This document shows, piece by piece, positions 9,366-17,358 of a stretch of 64,000 nt of DNA. Below the pieces are notes generated by a model. The model saw only the letters and a list, made by a program, of their open reading frames with translations, was not told where the DNA came from and ran no database searches. Each line of letters starts with the position of its first letter. Positions within the stretch are counted from its first letter, which is position 1. Both the position numbers and the translations under genes were made by a program. Source of the stretch: Prochlorococcus sp. AG-402-K04 (GTDB lineage: Bacteria > Cyanobacteriota > Cyanobacteriia > PCC-6307 > Cyanobiaceae); the NCBI GenBank assembly GCA_003216895.1, contig QCID01000004.1, positions 1 through 64,000 of the forward strand, written 5' to 3'.

Positions 9366-10112
9366 ATGACCAATTTAGATCTAAGTATTTCCTGCTTCCT
9401 TAAAGATGGCTTTAATTTAAAAAATCATTTAATTGATTTCCTTGATATAAATAATGAAGAATTAGATCAGAGGTTAATTAATGGTGTTAATGATTTGGCT
9501 GCTCTGCATCCAGGTGCATTTACTGAGAATAATGCAGGCGATTTTTACGAAGAAAAAGTTGGAGATGCTCATTTAATAGATTTATCATCTTGGCATTTAA
9601 ATAGTTCCAATTACATAGCTGATACTCTTCGTCTACAACAAAAATTTGCTTCTGGAAAAGTTTTAGATTTTGGTGGAGGTATTGGTACGCATGCTCTGGC
9701 CGCTTCATTTTTGCCAGATGTTGAACATGTTTGGTTTGTGGACCTTAATCCTCAAAACAGAAGTTTTGTAGAATATAGGTCTAAGAAATTGGGCATCGAA
9801 AATAAGATTTCAGTTTTTAGAGACTTAGAAAGCACCTCGGATGTGATTTTTGATTCTCTTGTTTGCTTGGATGTCCTTGAACATCTTCCAGATCCAGCAA
9901 AACAATTAAAAATATTTTTGGAAAAACTTTCTCCAAAAGGAATAGCTTTAATGAATTGGTATTTTTATAAAGGAAATAATGGTGAATATCCTTTTCATTT
10001 TGATGAACCTGCTCTGATTGAGGAATTCTTTTCTACATTACAAACAAATTACCTAGAAGTTTTCCATCCTTTTTTAATTACTACTCGAGCTTATAAACCA
10101 TTAAAAAAATAA
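9366..10112 (+). CDS. Class I SAM-dependent methyltransferase, substrate unknown
   Basis: The SAM-binding motif KVLDFGGGIGTHALAAS lies about 105-121 in the longer form, followed by the acidic loop VDLNPQNR and the motif LVCLDVLEHLPDPAKQL, as in UbiE/Methyltransf_11-type enzymes. The acceptor cannot be deduced. The ORF track starts at a GTG 21 bp upstream (9345). I prefer the ATG at 9366, though neither has a clear Shine-Dalgarno sequence. Its stop lies one base from the stop of rpmA on the other strand. Confidence 0.82.
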   Translation: MTNLDLSISCFLKDGFNLKNHLIDFLDINNEELDQRLINGVNDLAALHPGAFTENNAGDFYEEKVGDAHLIDLSSWHLNSSNYIADTLRLQQKFASGKVLDFGGGIGTHALAASFLPDVEHVWFVDLNPQNRSFVEYRSKKLGIENKISVFRDLESTSDVIFDSLVCLDVLEHLPDPAKQLKIFLEKLSPKGIALMNWYFYKGNNGEYPFHFDEPALIEEFFSTLQTNYLEVFHPFLITTRAYKPLKK

Positions 10113-10113
10113 A

Positions 10114-10386
10114 TCAGATTGCTTTCGCGGCGGAGATATTAATTCTTTTTCTATTTCTTAAACCTCTACGAATGCTTTCAAAATGAACTGAACCATCAGT
10201 TAGTGCAAAAAGAGTATCATCTTTGCCCCTCCCTACATTGATCCCTGGAAGGACAGATGTGCCTCGTTGACGAATCAGAATAGATCCAGCCGTTACTGAC
10301 TCGCCGCCATATGCTTTTACTCCAAGCCGTTTGGAGTTTGAATCTCTTCCATTCCTGGTAGATCCTGTACCTTTCTTGTGAGCCAT
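10114..10386 (-). CDS. rpmA: 50S ribosomal protein L27
   Basis: A 90-residue large-subunit protein near the peptidyl transferase centre. The N-terminus [24 protein letters not shown] and the following IRQRGT and [11 protein letters not shown] motifs are unmistakable. It has no Firmicute-type cleavable N-terminal extension. It lies 24 bp downstream of rplU in the conserved rplU-rpmA operon. Confidence 0.98.
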   Translation of the reverse strand: MAHKKGTGSTRNGRDSNSKRLGVKAYGGESVTAGSILIRQRGTSVLPGINVGRGKDDTLFALTDGSVHFESIRRGLRNRKRINISAAKAI

Positions 10387-10410
10387 GTTTTATAAGATTT
10401 TTGATTTTAC

Positions 10411-10839
10411 TTATTCAGATTCTACTTTACTAGCAGTAGTTTTAAGATCTTTTGTCTCTTTTGATTTTTTAGTGTTTGATACTACTGATATGGATTGAAC
10501 TAAAACTCTTGTTAGTTCTTGACGATGTCCATTTTTTCTCCTTGTCTTTTTCTTTGGTCTCATTTTGTAGACTATTATTTTTGGACCTCTTCTATGCTCC
10601 AATATTTTAATTTCTACTTTCGCATCTTTTACATAGGGTTTTCCTAGTTTTAAATCTTTGCCATCGTTAAGAAGAAGAACCTTGTCAAGAGTCAAAACAT
10701 CATCAACTTCTGCTTGGCATCTGTCTAAATCATAATAACGATTAGGTTGAAGCCAAAACTGTTTTCCAGAAGCCTCAACTATCGCGTAAGTTTCTTTTTG
10801 AGAAGATTCTTTTTTAGAGGATGATTTTTTATCAGCCAT
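10411..10839 (-). CDS. rplU: 50S ribosomal protein L21
   Basis: Large-subunit ribosomal protein recognised from YAIVEASGKQFWLQPNRYYDLD and the basic IIVYKMRPKKKTRRKNGHRQELT segment. At 142 residues it exceeds the usual bacterial length of about 103 because of a lysine/serine-rich N-terminal extension (about 16 residues) and an acidic, lysine-rich C-terminal tail after ISVV. It is first gene of the rplU-rpmA operon and is divergent from kaiB. Confidence 0.97.
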   Translation of the reverse strand: MADKKSSSKKESSQKETYAIVEASGKQFWLQPNRYYDLDRCQAEVDDVLTLDKVLLLNDGKDLKLGKPYVKDAKVEIKILEHRRGPKIIVYKMRPKKKTRRKNGHRQELTRVLVQSISVVSNTKKSKETKDLKTTASKVESE

Positions 10840-11013
10840 GATTATCAGGTGACACGTTAAGGCTCGAAATTAATTAAAAAAAGCAGTTATTACCTTTTTC
10901 TTTAGTTAATAATCGATTAAGCCCTAATCGTAATCGAAAAACAAACTAACATTCTGGCTTTTTGTTGGTTACTTAGTCAAGATCAAAGAATAGTAAATTT
11001 TCTGTGGCTTTTT

Positions 11014-11018
11014 GGAGG
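11014..11018 (+). promoter_or_regulatory. Strong Shine-Dalgarno sequence of kaiB
   Basis: GGAGG lies 6 bases before the kaiB ATG. This is a clear ribosome-binding site in a genome segment where most genes lack one, and it fixes the kaiB start. Confidence 0.75.
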
Positions 11019-11024
11019 TTTTAA

Positions 11025-11351
11025 ATGAGTGCAAGAAAGACATATATTCTCAAGCTTTATGTGGCTGGGAATACACCAAACTCTATGAGGGCTTTGAACA
11101 CATTGAGAGAAATCTTAGAAAGTGAATTCAAAGGTGTTTATGCTCTTAAAGTCATTGATGTTTTAAAAAGCCCTCAACTAGCAGAAGAAGATAAAATACT
11201 TGCCACTCCAACATTGTCTAAGATTTTACCTCCACCTGTTCGACGAATAATTGGTGACCTATCAGACAGAGAGAAGGTTTTAATTGGCTTAGACCTTTTA
11301 TACGATGAACTATCAGATCAAGAAATGTTTTATTCTTCAGATAAATTATGA
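11025..11351 (+). CDS. kaiB: Circadian/timer protein KaiB
   Basis: A 108-residue thioredoxin-like, fold-switching clock protein that binds the KaiC CI ring. The core [30 protein letters not shown] and the [22 protein letters not shown] motif are intact. It is followed 126 bp later by kaiC on the same strand and preceded directly by rplU on the other. kaiA, which normally precedes kaiB, is absent; the 185-bp spacer is too short to hold it. Confidence 0.97.
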   Translation: MSARKTYILKLYVAGNTPNSMRALNTLREILESEFKGVYALKVIDVLKSPQLAEEDKILATPTLSKILPPPVRRIIGDLSDREKVLIGLDLLYDELSDQEMFYSSDKL

Positions 11352-11477
11352 AATTATTTAAACATGAAGTAAATCAATTCTTAAGCACAACCGATAACCT
11401 AACTATTTTTACAGTTTGTTTATTATGTTTTGTACATGAGAGCTTTTAGCGTTCTTTAATAAAAAAGTTGATCAAAA

Positions 11478-12980
11478 ATGCATGTTCAAAAACTCCCTAC
11501 TGGAATTGAGGGCTTTGACGATATTTGTCATGGTGGTTTACCTAATGCTCGCAGCACTTTAGTCAGTGGAACATCTGGGACTGGTAAAACAGTTTTTTCC
11601 TTGCAATATCTTCATCATGGAATATGTAATTTTGATGAGCCAGGGATTTTTGTTACTTTTGAAGAATCTCCATTAGATATTATTAGAAATGCCGCAAGTT
11701 TTGGTTGGGATTTACAAGGTTTAATTGACCAAAATAAACTTTTTATTTTGGATGCATCTCCAGATCCAGATGGACAAGATGTAGCTGGTAGTTTTGATTT
11801 GTCAGGGTTGATAGAAAGGATTAGTTATGCGATTAGAAAGTTCAAAGCTAAGAGAGTGGCTATAGATTCAATGACAGCCGTTTTTCAACAATATGACGCT
11901 ATATATGTTGTTAGAAGAGAGATCTTTCGATTAATAGCAAGACTAAAAGAAATAGGAGTGACTACTGTTATGACCACTGAAAGAATAGATGAATATGGTC
12001 CAATTGCTAGATATGGAGTTGAAGAATTCGTCTCTGACAATGTTGTTATTCTGAGAAACGTTTTAGAGGCAGAGAAGAGGAGAAGAACTGTAGAGATTTT
12101 GAAATTAAGAGGAACTACTCATATGAAGGGTGAATTCCCTTTTACTATGGGCCCTCAAGGAATAGTTGCATTTCCTTTAGGCGCAATGAGGTTGACTCAA
12201 AGATCATCAAATATTCGCATAAGTTCTGGTGTCCCTGATTTGGATGAAATGTGTGGAGGAGGATATTTTCAAGATTCAATTATTCTTGCAACTGGTGCGA
12301 CTGGCACTGGAAAAACAATGCTAGTGTCTAAGTTTGTTGAAGATTCTTACATAAATAAAGAAAGAACAATACTTTTTGCATATGAGGAATCAAGAGCACA
12401 ACTTCTTCGAAATGCAACTAGCTGGGGGATTGATTTTGAAAAAATGGAAGCTGATGGATTATTGAAGATTATTTGTGCTTATCCAGAATCAACTGGGTTA
12501 GAAGACCATTTGCAAATTATTAAATCTGAGATTAGCGAATATAAACCTTCAAGAATGGCAATAGACTCTCTATCTGCATTAGCCAGAGGTGTGAGCTTGA
12601 ATGCATTTAGACAGTTTGTTATTGGAGTGACTGGTTATGCAAAACAGGAAGAAATAGCAGGATTCTTTACTAATACTGCAGAAGAATTCATGGGAAGCCA
12701 CTCAATTACTGATTCTCATATCTCAACGATCACTGATACTATTTTACTTTTGCAATATGTAGAAATAAGAGGTGAAATGGCAAGAGCAATAAATGTCTTT
12801 AAGATGCGAGGATCTTGGCATGACAAGAGGATACGTGAATATATTATTACTAATAAAGGACCTGAGATTAAAGATTCATTTACTAACTTTGAACAAATAT
12901 TCAGTGGGGCTCCTCATCGTGTTAATCCTGAAGATCAGGTGCCAGGGGTTTTTAAAAGCATTAAATCAAATGAAGAGTAG
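11478..12980 (+). CDS. kaiC: Circadian/timer ATPase and autokinase KaiC
   Basis: A 500-residue protein with two RecA-like domains. CI has Walker A GTSGTGKT at 31-38 and catalytic E62/E63. CII has Walker A GATGTGKT at 273-280 and E303/E304. The autophosphorylation sites corresponding to S431/T432 of Synechococcus elongatus are S416 and T417, in DSHISTITDT, with T411 matching T426. The whole kinase site is therefore retained although kaiA is missing. The C-terminal tail (about 30 residues after ITNKGPEI) diverges from the A-loop region that KaiA contacts. It is convergent with the sensor kinase gene, two bases between stops. Confidence 0.97.
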   Translation: MHVQKLPTGIEGFDDICHGGLPNARSTLVSGTSGTGKTVFSLQYLHHGICNFDEPGIFVTFEESPLDIIRNAASFGWDLQGLIDQNKLFILDASPDPDGQDVAGSFDLSGLIERISYAIRKFKAKRVAIDSMTAVFQQYDAIYVVRREIFRLIARLKEIGVTTVMTTERIDEYGPIARYGVEEFVSDNVVILRNVLEAEKRRRTVEILKLRGTTHMKGEFPFTMGPQGIVAFPLGAMRLTQRSSNIRISSGVPDLDEMCGGGYFQDSIILATGATGTGKTMLVSKFVEDSYINKERTILFAYEESRAQLLRNATSWGIDFEKMEADGLLKIICAYPESTGLEDHLQIIKSEISEYKPSRMAIDSLSALARGVSLNAFRQFVIGVTGYAKQEEIAGFFTNTAEEFMGSHSITDSHISTITDTILLLQYVEIRGEMARAINVFKMRGSWHDKRIREYIITNKGPEIKDSFTNFEQIFSGAPHRVNPEDQVPGVFKSIKSNEE

Positions 12981-12982
12981 TT

Positions 12983-15052
12983 CTAATTAATTAAAGACTT
13001 ATCATTTTCAAGTTCCCAATTTTTCCTTGCAGACTTTAGTAATAACTGATCAGCGTCTGAGTCTTCTAGAGGAAGCTCAAACCAAAAAGTCGTTCCAGTA
13101 TTTGGTTCACTAGCCATTCTTATTTCACTTCCGTGTTTATCAACAATCCCTTTAACGATTGAAAGACCTAGTCCAGTACCTACTTCAGTGTGAACCGAAT
13201 CTTCAACTCTGTAAAATCGTTCAAATATTCTTTGTTGATCAATTTCTGAAATGCCACATCCTGTATCACATACTTCAACTCTGATTTTTGGCATTGGAGA
13301 TAAAATCTCACAATGAGGAGCTTTATTTTCTAGATCAACTGGAGAAGCAACGCATATGTCAGGCCATGTATATGCTTTTAAATTTATTGTTCCTCCTTCT
13401 TGACTAAATTTAAGTGCATTACCTACAAGGTTGTCTAAAACCTGGAGTAGCATATCCCAATTACCTAGAACAAATGCTAAATTATTTTCAACATTTACTT
13501 CTAATTTTACATTTTTATCTTCAGCATTAAGTTTATAGTTTCGTAGAGTTTGTTCCATGGCTTCTTTTATACTTAGTGCTTCTAATTGAATTGTTCTTCC
13601 AGACTCCAGCTTGGATAGGTCAAGAACATCATTGACCAAGCGAGTAAGTCTATCTGTCTCAGAATTGGCAACACCGAGAAATTCTTTTTGCTCATCTTTG
13701 GTAAGTTGTTCTCCTAAGTCATAAAGAGTCTCAACATAGCTTTTTATATTAAATAATGGAGTTCTTAATTCGTGAGAGACATTGCTTATGAATCTTTTTT
13801 GCGCTGCATTTAATTGAACTTCTCTTGTTAAATCTTGAACTGTAACAGCAATACCCTTAATATTTTCTCCTGTGGTATCTCTGACAGACTTTAAAACTAT
13901 GCGAAGTGTTCTTGGTGGCTCTTCTAAATTACAACGCAAATCATCGCTGTCTCCAAAATTATTTAATAGAGATGTTATGGGTGTATCAAGTTCTTTCACA
14001 AGAGAATCAGGAAGTTGATTCAATAACTTTTGACCTTCTAGATTTCTCCCTTCCCAGCGAAAGAGTCTTCTAGCAGTAGGATTTACTAAAACAATATTTC
14101 CTTGTTCATCAAGAAGCAAAGCTCCATCTGCCATTGTGGCTATTAAAGATTGTTGTTTGACTTGGGCAGCTTTTAATTCTTCAATATTTGCAGCGTCATA
14201 GTCTTCTAATCTTGATGCCATTGCATTAAATCCAGTTAGGAGTTCTCCAAGCTCGCCACTCATTGGGAGATCGACTCTTGATTTGAAATTACCTTTAGCA
14301 ATCTCTCTGACTCCAATGACTAATTCTCTAATTGGGCGAGTGATTGTTAGAGCATTAAAAACTGCTCCTATGATTACTAAAACCCAAATAGAAATAAATA
14401 CTGCAACAGTAATCTCTCTGGTTAATGCGGCTGTAGCAAGAGCTTTTTTATTGGGAGTTACTCCAAGAGCTAATGCGCCAAGATATTCACCCTTCCAAAG
14501 CATGGGAACAAAAACATCAGTTACCTGGCCTTGAGGAGTTGAATGTTGTCTAACTAATGGGAATTGAGGTTGTTTTTTTAATTCACTTGGTAATTGTAGT
14601 TTTCTAGTTAGTTGCAAGGCACCTTCAACATCGGATTCTGAAGCTGTTGCACTTACTGGAATACCCAATTTTACAAAGCCATCTGGGTCGGTAAAAAAAA
14701 TGTACCTTAAATTCCTGCTTGAACGCCAAAACTTTTCTGCGACATTGAAAAGTTCTCTTGTTTGATTATTAGCTACTAATTCTGTAACATTTCCTGATAA
14801 TAATAATCCTAAATCTCTGGCATATCTTGTATCGTTCATGCCAGCATCTTTTTGTATTGTACTTAAAGCAAAAAATGTAATAAGTGTCATTATAAAACTA
14901 ACTACTAGTGTTCCAAATGCTAGTAGTTTTGATCTTAAATTAAATCTAGACCACCATAAGTTTATTTTTTCTAAGCTATTTAAACTAACTAATAAATTAT
15001 TATCAGTTAATGGTGCATAAGTTTCATCTTTGTTTTGATTTGAATTATTCAT
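12983..15052 (-). CDS. nblS: Membrane sensor histidine kinase, NblS/Hik33 type
   Basis: A 689-residue kinase. The order is membrane helix (about 42-66), extracytoplasmic sensor region, second membrane helix (about 213-235), HAMP domain (TRPIRELVIGVREIAKGNF), PAS domain (about 300-415), HisKA domain with phosphoacceptor H427 in NVSHELRTPL, and HATPase (NLVGNALKFS, DTGCGISE, GTGLGLSIVKGIV). This is the architecture of NblS/Hik33/DspA, the conserved cyanobacterial sensor for high light, cold and nutrient stress that controls hli genes (family knowledge). An hli gene occurs at about 38 kb in this window. The purD gene lies 15 bp upstream on the same strand. Confidence 0.88.
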   Translation of the reverse strand: MNNSNQNKDETYAPLTDNNLLVSLNSLEKINLWWSRFNLRSKLLAFGTLVVSFIMTLITFFALSTIQKDAGMNDTRYARDLGLLLSGNVTELVANNQTRELFNVAEKFWRSSRNLRYIFFTDPDGFVKLGIPVSATASESDVEGALQLTRKLQLPSELKKQPQFPLVRQHSTPQGQVTDVFVPMLWKGEYLGALALGVTPNKKALATAALTREITVAVFISIWVLVIIGAVFNALTITRPIRELVIGVREIAKGNFKSRVDLPMSGELGELLTGFNAMASRLEDYDAANIEELKAAQVKQQSLIATMADGALLLDEQGNIVLVNPTARRLFRWEGRNLEGQKLLNQLPDSLVKELDTPITSLLNNFGDSDDLRCNLEEPPRTLRIVLKSVRDTTGENIKGIAVTVQDLTREVQLNAAQKRFISNVSHELRTPLFNIKSYVETLYDLGEQLTKDEQKEFLGVANSETDRLTRLVNDVLDLSKLESGRTIQLEALSIKEAMEQTLRNYKLNAEDKNVKLEVNVENNLAFVLGNWDMLLQVLDNLVGNALKFSQEGGTINLKAYTWPDICVASPVDLENKAPHCEILSPMPKIRVEVCDTGCGISEIDQQRIFERFYRVEDSVHTEVGTGLGLSIVKGIVDKHGSEIRMASEPNTGTTFWFELPLEDSDADQLLLKSARKNWELENDKSLIN

Positions 15053-15067
15053 TTAAGGAAAATTAAA

Positions 15068-16372
15068 TTAAATTTTTCTAACTTGATACCCTATATCTTT
15101 CCGGAAATGCATACCTTCAAAATTGATTTGTTTTAAATTAGCGTAGGCTAATTCGAAAGCTTTGTCGAAGCTTTCTCCCTGAGCGACAATTGAAAGAACT
15201 CTTCCACCCGTAGTAATTATATTGTCAAATTCGTCGATTGTGGTTCCAGCATGAAAAACTTGGAACGAAGAATCTGATTCAACTCTAATGTCAATCTTTT
15301 TTCCTGTTTGAGGACTCTCAGGGTATCCTTTAGAGGCTGCAACTATACAAGCACTGCACTCAGAATTAAATGTAAGTTTTGGTGCGGTTTCAATTTCTCC
15401 TCGTGAGCAAGCGAAAAGGACAGAAGCGAATTCTTCTCCCATCAGTGGCATTAAAGCTTGACATTCTGGATCGCCAAAACGGCAATTGAATTCAATAACT
15501 TTTGGTCCAGATGATGTAAGCATTAAACCTGCATAAATGACTCCGATATATTTGATTTTCTTTTTTTTCAGACCTTTTAAAGTTGGTATAAGAACGAGAT
15601 CAGTCAATTTTTTCAGTTCTTCTTCGTCAATTAATCGAGCAGGTGCATAAGCTCCCATACCTCCTGTATTTGGTCCATTGTCTCCATCAAGTAATCTTTT
15701 ATGATCCTGGGCCGGAGGGAGGACAATTAATTTTTCTCCATCACAAAGAGCAAAAATAGAAACTTCTGGACCTTCGATTTTTTCTTCAAGGATAACTTTA
15801 TCTCCTGCAGAACCAAACTTGCCAGAAAATATTTCCTGAATTGCTTCCTTAGATTGCTTAATCGTTTCGCAAACAGTAACACCTTTTCCTGCAGCAAGAC
15901 CATCTGCTTTGATAACAAGAGGTTGGTTCAATCTTTTAAGAATTTCTAGTGCTTCCTCTTCAGAACCTGTAGACCAGTATTTAGCTGTAGGAATTTTGTT
16001 TTCTATCATCAGAGCTTTAGACCACTCTTTACTTGCCTCTAATTGAGCACCATCTTTGCCAGGACCAAAAACTGTTAAACCTGCTTCTCTCATTTTATCT
16101 GCCAAGCCCTGAGCTAAAGGGACTTCAGGACCAATGATGACTAAATTAATTTCAAGTCGCTGACACTCAGTAATTATTGTTTTTGCATCTTCTGATTTAG
16201 GTTTTAGGCAAATACATTTTTTAAAGTTGGAGGTTCCACCATTGCCAGGGCAAACATATATCTGTTCAATAGATTGATTCTTTGACAGAGCCCAAGCTAT
16301 AGAGTTTTCTCTTCCTCCACCTCCAACTATTAATATCCTTTTTAATTCTTCAGCCCTTTGATTCTTTGACAT
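15068..16372 (-). CDS. purD: Phosphoribosylamine-glycine ligase (GAR synthetase)
   Basis: It condenses phosphoribosylamine with glycine and ATP, the second step of purine synthesis. The N-terminus RILIVGGGGRENSIAWAL, the ATP-grasp motifs (VIKADGLAAGKGV) and the metal-binding FNCRFGDPECQALMPLM identify it. Length (434) is standard. It is divergent from purC, so a shared purine-related control region at 16373-16560 is possible. The sensor kinase follows it on the same strand. Confidence 0.97.
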   Translation of the reverse strand: MSKNQRAEELKRILIVGGGGRENSIAWALSKNQSIEQIYVCPGNGGTSNFKKCICLKPKSEDAKTIITECQRLEINLVIIGPEVPLAQGLADKMREAGLTVFGPGKDGAQLEASKEWSKALMIENKIPTAKYWSTGSEEEALEILKRLNQPLVIKADGLAAGKGVTVCETIKQSKEAIQEIFSGKFGSAGDKVILEEKIEGPEVSIFALCDGEKLIVLPPAQDHKRLLDGDNGPNTGGMGAYAPARLIDEEELKKLTDLVLIPTLKGLKKKKIKYIGVIYAGLMLTSSGPKVIEFNCRFGDPECQALMPLMGEEFASVLFACSRGEIETAPKLTFNSECSACIVAASKGYPESPQTGKKIDIRVESDSSFQVFHAGTTIDEFDNIITTGGRVLSIVAQGESFDKAFELAYANLKQINFEGMHFRKDIGYQVRKI

Positions 16373-16533
16373 GGTTTTCTCTTGCTTGAATGAAAAAATA
16401 GTTTTAGTTGGTCTTTAATTACCTTTTGATTATTAGTTAATATATTGTTTGAAGAAAAGTTATCTATTTGTTTGGTGTTTAGGCTTTAAATAAATTTGTC
16501 TTGATTGAGGTGATTTTTGTAGCATTTCCTATT

Positions 16534-16555
16534 TATACTAATTAGATATCAGAGG
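16534..16555 (+). promoter_or_regulatory. Putative -10 element and ribosome-binding site of purC
   Basis: TATACT at 16534-16539 resembles a sigma70-type -10 box and AGAGG at 16551-16555 is a plausible Shine-Dalgarno sequence 5 bases before the purC ATG. If both are used, the 5' leader would be very short. No clear -35 element is visible. Confidence 0.4.
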
Positions 16556-16560
16556 TATTA

Positions 16561-17304
16561 ATGAATAATATCCAAGGATCACTAATTTATGAAGGCAAGG
16601 CAAAACGAGTTTTTGCGTGTGAAAATCCAAATAGGGTTTTAATAGAGTTCAAAAATGATGCTACAGCCTTTAACGCAAAAAAACGATCAGAGATCGAGGG
16701 TAAAGGACGATTGAATTGCAAAATTTCTGCTGCCCTTTTTAAATTGCTTGAATTGAATGGAATTCCCACGCACTTTTTAGAACTTCATTCAGACACATTC
16801 ATGATTGCGGATAAAATTAATGTAATCCCTTTGGAAGTTGTTATTCGCAATATTGCTACAGGTTCATTATGTAGAGAGACACCAATCAATCAAGGAACAA
16901 TACTAAACCCTCCTCTCCTCGATTTTTATTATAAAGATGATGAATTAGGAGACCCTATACTTACAGAAAGAAGATTAAAGTTGCTTGATTTGATTAGTTG
17001 TTCTCAGATAGAAGAAGTAGGGAAAATTACTAGAAGTGTAAATAAAATTCTAAAAGAATATTTTGATTCACTTGATTTGCTATTGGTTGACTTCAAATTA
17101 GAGTTTGGTTTTAATTCACTAGGAAAACTAGTGATAGCTGATGAAATAAGTCCAGATAATTGTAGGTTTTGGGATAAGATAAATTCTGATCCCAAGGGAC
17201 GGATCCTTGACAAAGACCGCTTTCGGCAAGATCTTGGAGGAGTGATAGATGCTTACGAGGAGATTTTGAAACGTATAGAAAAAGACTCCTCTAACGCTAC
17301 TTGA
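16561..17304 (+). CDS. purC: SAICAR synthetase (phosphoribosylaminoimidazole-succinocarboxamide synthase)
   Basis: It ligates aspartate to CAIR in purine synthesis. The N-terminus [11 protein letters not shown], the central [14 protein letters not shown] signature and the late [16 protein letters not shown] motif are all present, and the 247-residue length is typical. It is divergent from purD across about 190 bp and is followed 54 bp later by bamA. Confidence 0.97.
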   Translation: MNNIQGSLIYEGKAKRVFACENPNRVLIEFKNDATAFNAKKRSEIEGKGRLNCKISAALFKLLELNGIPTHFLELHSDTFMIADKINVIPLEVVIRNIATGSLCRETPINQGTILNPPLLDFYYKDDELGDPILTERRLKLLDLISCSQIEEVGKITRSVNKILKEYFDSLDLLLVDFKLEFGFNSLGKLVIADEISPDNCRFWDKINSDPKGRILDKDRFRQDLGGVIDAYEEILKRIEKDSSNAT

Positions 17305-17358
17305 TCAAATTACTCTTGGCTAAGAATTCCTTCATTTAATTGAATTGTTTTGAAATTT

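Noticed and set aside
10840-11024. Possible kaiA remnant between rplU and kaiB
   Set aside because: The 185-bp spacer shows no frame resembling KaiA; I cannot support even a fragment.
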